From: Chromatiales bacterium
GTDB lineage: Bacteria; Pseudomonadota; Gammaproteobacteria; CAMYNG01
DNA: 6,928 bases
Assembly: GCA_026990045.1 (NCBI GenBank)
Contig: JALSIK010000009.1
Location: 1-6,928 of the forward strand
Reading direction: 5' to 3'
The notes under the pieces are model-generated. The model was not told where the DNA came from. It did not search any database and saw only the letters and a list, made by a program, of their open reading frames with translations. Shown here piece by piece: positions 4,601-6,928 of this stretch (its first letter is position 1; each line of letters starts with the position of its first letter). The position numbers and the translations under genes were made by a program.

Positions 4601-4629
4601 ATTATACGGGATGCCCCCGCCGGGGGCAG
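4601..4629 (-). promoter_or_regulatory. Promoter of the ferredoxin-hydrolase-ABC operon with an embedded inverted repeat
   Basis: A perfect -10 box TATAAT is present on the minus strand (4606-4601), giving a start near 4594 and a 45-base leader to the ferredoxin ATG. The -35 region is poor (CTGCCC at a 17-base spacing). It is occupied by a perfect inverted repeat, TGCCCCC-GCC-GGGGGCA (4612-4628), exactly where an activator or repressor would bind. The repeat also lies upstream of the divergent Fe-S gene (start 4664), so it could serve both directions. Confidence 0.6.
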
Positions 4630-4663
4630 CGCCGCGACGACCCGACCCCGACGGAACCCTCGC

Positions 4664-5875
4664 ATGCTCGACGCCACGTTGCCGGCGGCCCGGACCACGC
4701 ACCGGGACGCCGCCGCCTTCGACATCGCCCGCGCCGCCGACCGCTGCGTGCGCTGCGGGCTGTGCTCGGCCCGCTGTCCCACCTACGCCGCGGCCCGGAA
4801 CGAGAACGACGCCCCCCGCGGCCGCATCAATCTCATGGACGGGCTGGCCCGCGGGGTGCTGGCGCCGGAGCCGGCCCTGCGCCGGCACCTGGAGCGCTGC
4901 CTCCTGTGCCGTGCCTGCGAGGACGCCTGCCCGGCCGGCGTGCCCTTCGGGCGCATGATGGATGCCGCCCGCGCCCGGCTGGCCGGCGACCGCCCGCGGG
5001 GGACCCTGGTGCGCCTCACCGCCCGCCCCCGCCGGTGGCGGGCCCTGGCCGCCCTCCTGCGCGCGGCGCGCGCCGCGGGCCTGGTGGGGTGGGCACAGCG
5101 CACCCGCGCGGCCGCGCGCCTGGGCCTGAAGCGGCTCCAGCGCCTGGCCGACACCCTGGCGCCGGCCGCCGCGCCCCGGACCGGCCGCGGGACGCGCCCG
5201 GCGGAACCCGGCGCGCGCACCGCGTGGCTGTTCCCGGGCTGCAGCGACGACCTCCTGGCCCCCGGTGCCGCGGCCGCCGCGCGGCGGGTGCTGGCCGCCG
5301 CGGGTCTCCGACTCCGGGACCTGCCCGGCGCGGCCTGCTGCGGGGCCCTGGCCCGCCATGCCGGGGCCGGGACCCAGGCCGACGCCCTGGCCCGGCGCAA
5401 CGCCGCGGCGGCGGCAGGCCGGGGCCCGGTGGTGTTCCTGTCCTCCGGCTGCGGCGTGGAGCTGGCGGCCGGGGACGGGGACTGGCACGAGATCTGCGCC
5501 TTCGCCGACGCCCTGCCGGGCCTGGAGCGCCTGCCCCTGGCCCCGCTGGCCGGCGTGGTGGCCTGGCACCGGCCCTGCACCCACCGCCGCCTGCCGGACG
5601 GGGGCGCGGCGGCGGGACGCCTGCTGGCGCGCATCCCGGGGCTCACCGTGGTGCCGCTGGAGGCGGCCTGCTGCGGGGCCGGCGGCACGGTGATGCTGGA
5701 CCACCCGGAGCTGGCCGACGCCGTCACCCGCCGGATGCTGGACGGGCTGCCGCGGGAGACCCGCTGGATCGCCACCACCAACGCGGGCTGCCTGGCCCAG
5801 GTCCGGCGCCACCTGCCCGCCGGGGTGGAGGTGGTCCACCCGCTGGAGCTGCTGGCCCGCCAGCTCGAGCCGTAA
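4664..5875 (+). CDS. (Fe-S)-binding protein, glycolate oxidase iron-sulfur subunit (GlcF) like
   Basis: This 403-residue protein has the GlcF architecture. Two [4Fe-4S] motifs lie near the N-terminus: C28-x2-C31-x2-C34-x3-C38-P and C79-x2-C82-x2-C85-x3-C89-P. Two cysteine-rich (CCG) domains follow, the first with C193, C225-C226-G and C263, the second with C305, C336-C337-G and C376. Family members pass electrons from a flavin oxidase subunit to the quinone pool at the membrane. The full set of cluster cysteines and the usual length argue for a functional protein. The flavin subunits GlcD and GlcE are not in the window, so this may be an orphan or serve another dehydrogenase. The ATG at 4664 has only a weak GGAA upstream. 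An unusually Ala/Arg-rich linker (about 110-185) separates the two halves. The gene is on the strand of coq7, 175 bases before it. Confidence 0.9.
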   Translation: MLDATLPAARTTHRDAAAFDIARAADRCVRCGLCSARCPTYAAARNENDAPRGRINLMDGLARGVLAPEPALRRHLERCLLCRACEDACPAGVPFGRMMDAARARLAGDRPRGTLVRLTARPRRWRALAALLRAARAAGLVGWAQRTRAAARLGLKRLQRLADTLAPAAAPRTGRGTRPAEPGARTAWLFPGCSDDLLAPGAAAAARRVLAAAGLRLRDLPGAACCGALARHAGAGTQADALARRNAAAAAGRGPVVFLSSGCGVELAAGDGDWHEICAFADALPGLERLPLAPLAGVVAWHRPCTHRRLPDGGAAAGRLLARIPGLTVVPLEAACCGAGGTVMLDHPELADAVTRRMLDGLPRETRWIATTNAGCLAQVRRHLPAGVEVVHPLELLARQLEP

Positions 5876-5885
5876 CGGCGCGTCC

Positions 5886-5903
5886 GGAGGACGGAGGACA
5901 GAC
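5886..5903. repeat. Short heptad array left of REPIN copy 1
   Basis: GGAGGAC occurs twice in tandem (5886-5892, 5893-5899), followed by AGAC, and runs directly into the GTAG foot of the repeat at 5904. The junction ACAGAC-GTAG is the same as that at 6790-6798. Confidence 0.6.
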
Positions 5904-5982
5904 GTAGGGCGGCACCGCGCAGCGATGCCGCCGGAAAGACCGCCGGGGGGCGTCGGCTTTCGCTACGCTCAAGCCGACCTAC
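5904..5982 (+). repeat. REPIN copy 1 (two outward-facing GTAG hairpins)
   Basis: GTAG (5904-5907) leads into a hairpin with stem GGCGGCA (5908-5914) and TGCCGCC (5926-5932). After a spacer, a second hairpin pairs GTCGGCTT (5952-5959) with AAGCCGAC (5971-5978) and ends in CTAC (5979-5982), which is GTAG on the other strand. Two inverted GTAG hairpins define a REPIN-like unit, a non-autonomous element family moved by RAYT tyrosine-HUH transposases. A near-identical copy lies at 6795-6871, so the pair brackets coq7. Confidence 0.8.
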
Positions 5983-5987
5983 GCCTG

Positions 5988-6015
5988 CTGTCTTCCGTGT
6001 TCCGCCTTCTGTATC
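5988..6015. repeat. Inverted heptad array between REPIN copy 1 and coq7
   Basis: Four units, CTGTCTT, CCGTGTT, CCGCCTT and CTGTATC (5988-5994, 5995-6001, 6002-6008, 6009-6015), keep a strict 7-base period. They are the reverse complement in type of the purine-rich units at 5886 and 6765 (AAGACAG is the reverse complement of CTGTCTT). Together with 5886-5903, this places REPIN copy 1 between inverted heptad arrays. The last unit runs into TATCAT (6012-6017), a possible -10 box for coq7, but no good -35 box is found at the right distance. Confidence 0.7.
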
Positions 6016-6050
6016 ATTGGCGCAACGACCACGCGGAAGCGGTAGCCCCC

Positions 6051-6695
6051 ATGACCAGCCGCCACTACACCCCCCTGGATCGCCTGGTGATGCACCTGGA
6101 TGCCGGCGTGCGCACGGTGTTCGGCCGCCCGCGGGTGACGGAGCGTCCCGACCCCGCCGACGCCGAGCCGGAGGCGGAACTCACCGCGGCCGAGCGCGAC
6201 CTGGCCGTGCGCCTCATGCGCATCGACCACGCGGGCGAGGTGGCGGCCCAGGGCCTGTACCAGGGCCAGGCCCTCACCGCGCGCCTGCCGGAGGTGCGCG
6301 ACAAGATGGAGCGCGCGGCGCAGGAGGAGAACGATCACCTGGCCTGGTGCGAGAAGCGGGTCAAGGAGCTGGGCGGGCGCGTGAGTCTGCTCAACCCGGT
6401 GTGGTACGCCGGCTCGGTGGCCATCGGCGCCCTGGCCGGCATCGCGGGCGACAAGTGGAGCCTGGGCTTCGTGGCCGAGACCGAGCGCCAGGTGGTGCGC
6501 CACCTGGAGGACCACCTCGAGCGCCTGCCGGAGGCCGACCGCAAGAGCCGCGCCATCCTGGAGCAGATGAAGGAGGACGAGGGCCGCCACGCCACCCATG
6601 CCCTGGCCGCCGGCGGCGCGCCCCTGCCGGAGCCGGTCAAGGCGCTGATGAAGCTCACCTCCAAGGTGATGACGACGGCGGCGTACTGGGTCTGA
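6051..6695 (+). CDS. coq7: 2-polyprenyl-3-methyl-6-methoxy-1,4-benzoquinone monooxygenase (Coq7)
   Basis: This 214-residue di-iron hydroxylase carries out the C6 ring hydroxylation of demethoxyubiquinone in ubiquinone biosynthesis, at the inner membrane. The carboxylate-bridged di-iron ligands are visible: E63 in RIDHAGEVAAQGLYQGQ, E93 and H96 in EENDHL, E144 in VAETERQVVRHLEDHL, and E176 and H180 in EDEGRHA. SVAIGALAGIAGDKWSLGFV (122-141) is the conserved semi-hydrophobic membrane-associated segment. The product fits the roughly 215-residue form seen in Pseudomonas and relatives that use Coq7 in place of the flavoprotein UbiF. The ATG at 6051 gives a typical RHYTPLDRLVMHLDAGVRT N-terminus. 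An upstream in-frame start at 5925 lies inside the REPIN and is rejected. The ribosome binding site is weak (GGAAG about 10 bases upstream). Confidence 0.97.
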   Translation: MTSRHYTPLDRLVMHLDAGVRTVFGRPRVTERPDPADAEPEAELTAAERDLAVRLMRIDHAGEVAAQGLYQGQALTARLPEVRDKMERAAQEENDHLAWCEKRVKELGGRVSLLNPVWYAGSVAIGALAGIAGDKWSLGFVAETERQVVRHLEDHLERLPEADRKSRAILEQMKEDEGRHATHALAAGGAPLPEPVKALMKLTSKVMTTAAYWV

Positions 6696-6712
6696 GCACC
6701 GCTTCGCGGTGC
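6696..6712 (+). terminator. Perfect hairpin directly after coq7
   Basis: GCACCGC (6696-6702) and GCGGTGC (6706-6712) form a 7-bp stem with a TTC loop, starting at the base after the coq7 stop. No T tract follows, so it would not be a classical intrinsic terminator; it may stabilise the 3' end or be a REP-derived hairpin. Confidence refers to the terminator-like role; the hairpin itself is plain. Confidence 0.4.
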
Positions 6713-6714
6713 AG

Positions 6715-6757
6715 CCGCCAGGGGGCGTCGGCTTTCGCTGCGCTCAAGCCGACCTAC
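6715..6757 (-). repeat. Partial copy 2 of the REPIN (right hairpin only)
   Basis: This segment begins CCGCCAGGGGGCG, matching the spacer of copies 1 and 3. It carries the complete right-hand hairpin, GTCGGCTT (6727-6734) with AAGCCGAC (6746-6753), ending in CTAC (6754-6757). The left hairpin of the full unit is absent; the coq7-proximal hairpin at 6696-6712 takes its place. Confidence 0.75.
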
Positions 6758-6764
6758 GTTCCTG

Positions 6765-6792
6765 AAGACAGAAGACAGAGGACGGAGAACAG
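6765..6792. repeat. Heptad array between REPIN copies 2 and 3
   Basis: Four 7-base units follow the consensus ARGACRG: AAGACAG twice (6765-6771, 6772-6778), AGGACGG (6779-6785) and AGAACAG (6786-6792). They run into AC-GTAG, the foot of copy 3. The array is thus sandwiched between two GTAG hairpins. Confidence 0.8.
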
Positions 6793-6794
6793 AC

Positions 6795-6871
6795 GTAGGG
6801 CGGCAGCGCGAAGCGATGCCGCCGGAGAGACCGCCGGGGCGTCGGCTTTCGCTGCGCTCAAGCCGACCTAC
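6795..6871 (+). repeat. REPIN copy 3
   Basis: This 77-bp unit has the same organisation as copy 1: GTAG (6795-6798), left GGCGGCA/TGCCGCC hairpin, spacer, right GTCGGCTT/AAGCCGAC hairpin, and CTAC (6868-6871). By eye it differs from copy 1 by four substitutions and a two-base shorter G run in the spacer. It is in the same orientation as copy 1, about 890 bp away. Confidence 0.8.
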
Positions 6872-6881
6872 GCGCTGTCCC

Positions 6882-6905
6882 TTCGCGGCCAGGGGCCGCT
6901 CCTGC
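6882..6905 (-). repeat. REP hairpin of a second family, GCAG variant
   Basis: Read on the minus strand, GCAG (6905-6902) is followed by GAGCGGCC and a hairpin GCGGCC (6899-6894) with GGCCGC (6890-6885) and a 3-base loop, then GAA. This matches the widespread Pseudomonas/Xanthomonas-type REP with the core GAGCGGC...GCCGCGAA, normally preceded by GTAG; here the foot is GCAG. It immediately follows REPIN copy 3. Confidence 0.6.
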
Positions 6906-6928
6906 ACCGGTTCCAGGCGGCAGCCGCC

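Noticed and set aside
4277..4663. N-terminal extension of the GlcF-like frame across the divergent ferredoxin gene
   Set aside because: It is antisense to the clearly real ferredoxin and lies beyond the promoter gap; the ATG at 4664 begins just before the first cysteine motif.
5925..6050. Upstream in-frame extension of coq7 starting inside REPIN copy 1
   Set aside because: The extra 42 residues encode the repeat and heptads and have no Coq7 homology; the ATG at 6051 gives the family length.
443..6792. CRISPR array or minisatellite interpretation of the repeats
   Set aside because: The units are 7 bases with no unique spacers of constant length, and the hairpin units are dispersed singly; neither fits a CRISPR array.
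6335..6907. A minus-strand frame reading through the REPINs and into coq7 with repeated GRLERSESRR-like peptides
   Set aside because: The peptide repeats are simply translations of the REP hairpins and heptads, and the rest is antisense to coq7.

Overview
The window looks like a piece of chromosome from a GC-rich gammaproteobacterium. The genes are strongly G/C biased at third positions. They are typical gammaproteobacterial core genes (ribosomal proteins L13 and S9, and the ubiquinone hydroxylase Coq7), and the gaps are full of GTAG-type REP hairpins of the kind common in that class. A Chromatiales/Ectothiorhodospiraceae-like host is my guess from general familiarity with this neighbourhood, not from a search.

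Layout. On the minus strand, 44-927 holds rplM-rpsI, with a candidate regulated leader upstream (928-1160). A RelE-type toxin and ribbon-helix-helix antitoxin pair (1328-1781, minus) follows, with a palindromic operator at 1793-1821. Next is a tightly overlapping four-gene minus-strand operon (4549 down to 1863): a [2Fe-2S] thioredoxin-like ferredoxin, a small alpha/beta hydrolase, an ABC ATPase and an ABC-2 permease (NodI/NodJ type). Diverging from it on the plus strand are a GlcF-like Fe-S protein (4664-5875) and then coq7 (6051-6695).

The gaps hold two interleaved repeat types. One is a set of hairpins with GTAG at the outer foot (REP or inverted-pair REPIN units at 1262-1290, 5904-5982, 6715-6757 and 6795-6871, and a GCAG variant at 6882-6905). 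The other is a set of short degenerate arrays with a strict 7-base period (443-480, 1215-1249, 5886-5903, 5988-6015, 6765-6792, perhaps 1-14). The heptad arrays repeatedly abut the GTAG hairpins. This pairing is the most unusual structure in the window. One array sits inside the rplM-rpsI gap, where it occupies the place of the rpsI ribosome binding site.

The second notable region is upstream of rplM. A good sigma70 promoter (1132-1160) is followed, within its first 95 transcribed bases, by a 5' hairpin and then a textbook intrinsic terminator (1031-1063). A weaker second promoter lies beyond it. This could be a transcription attenuator for the ribosomal protein operon or a separate small RNA.

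The protein-coding content is otherwise ordinary. I see no CRISPR array, transposase gene, tRNA or rRNA.
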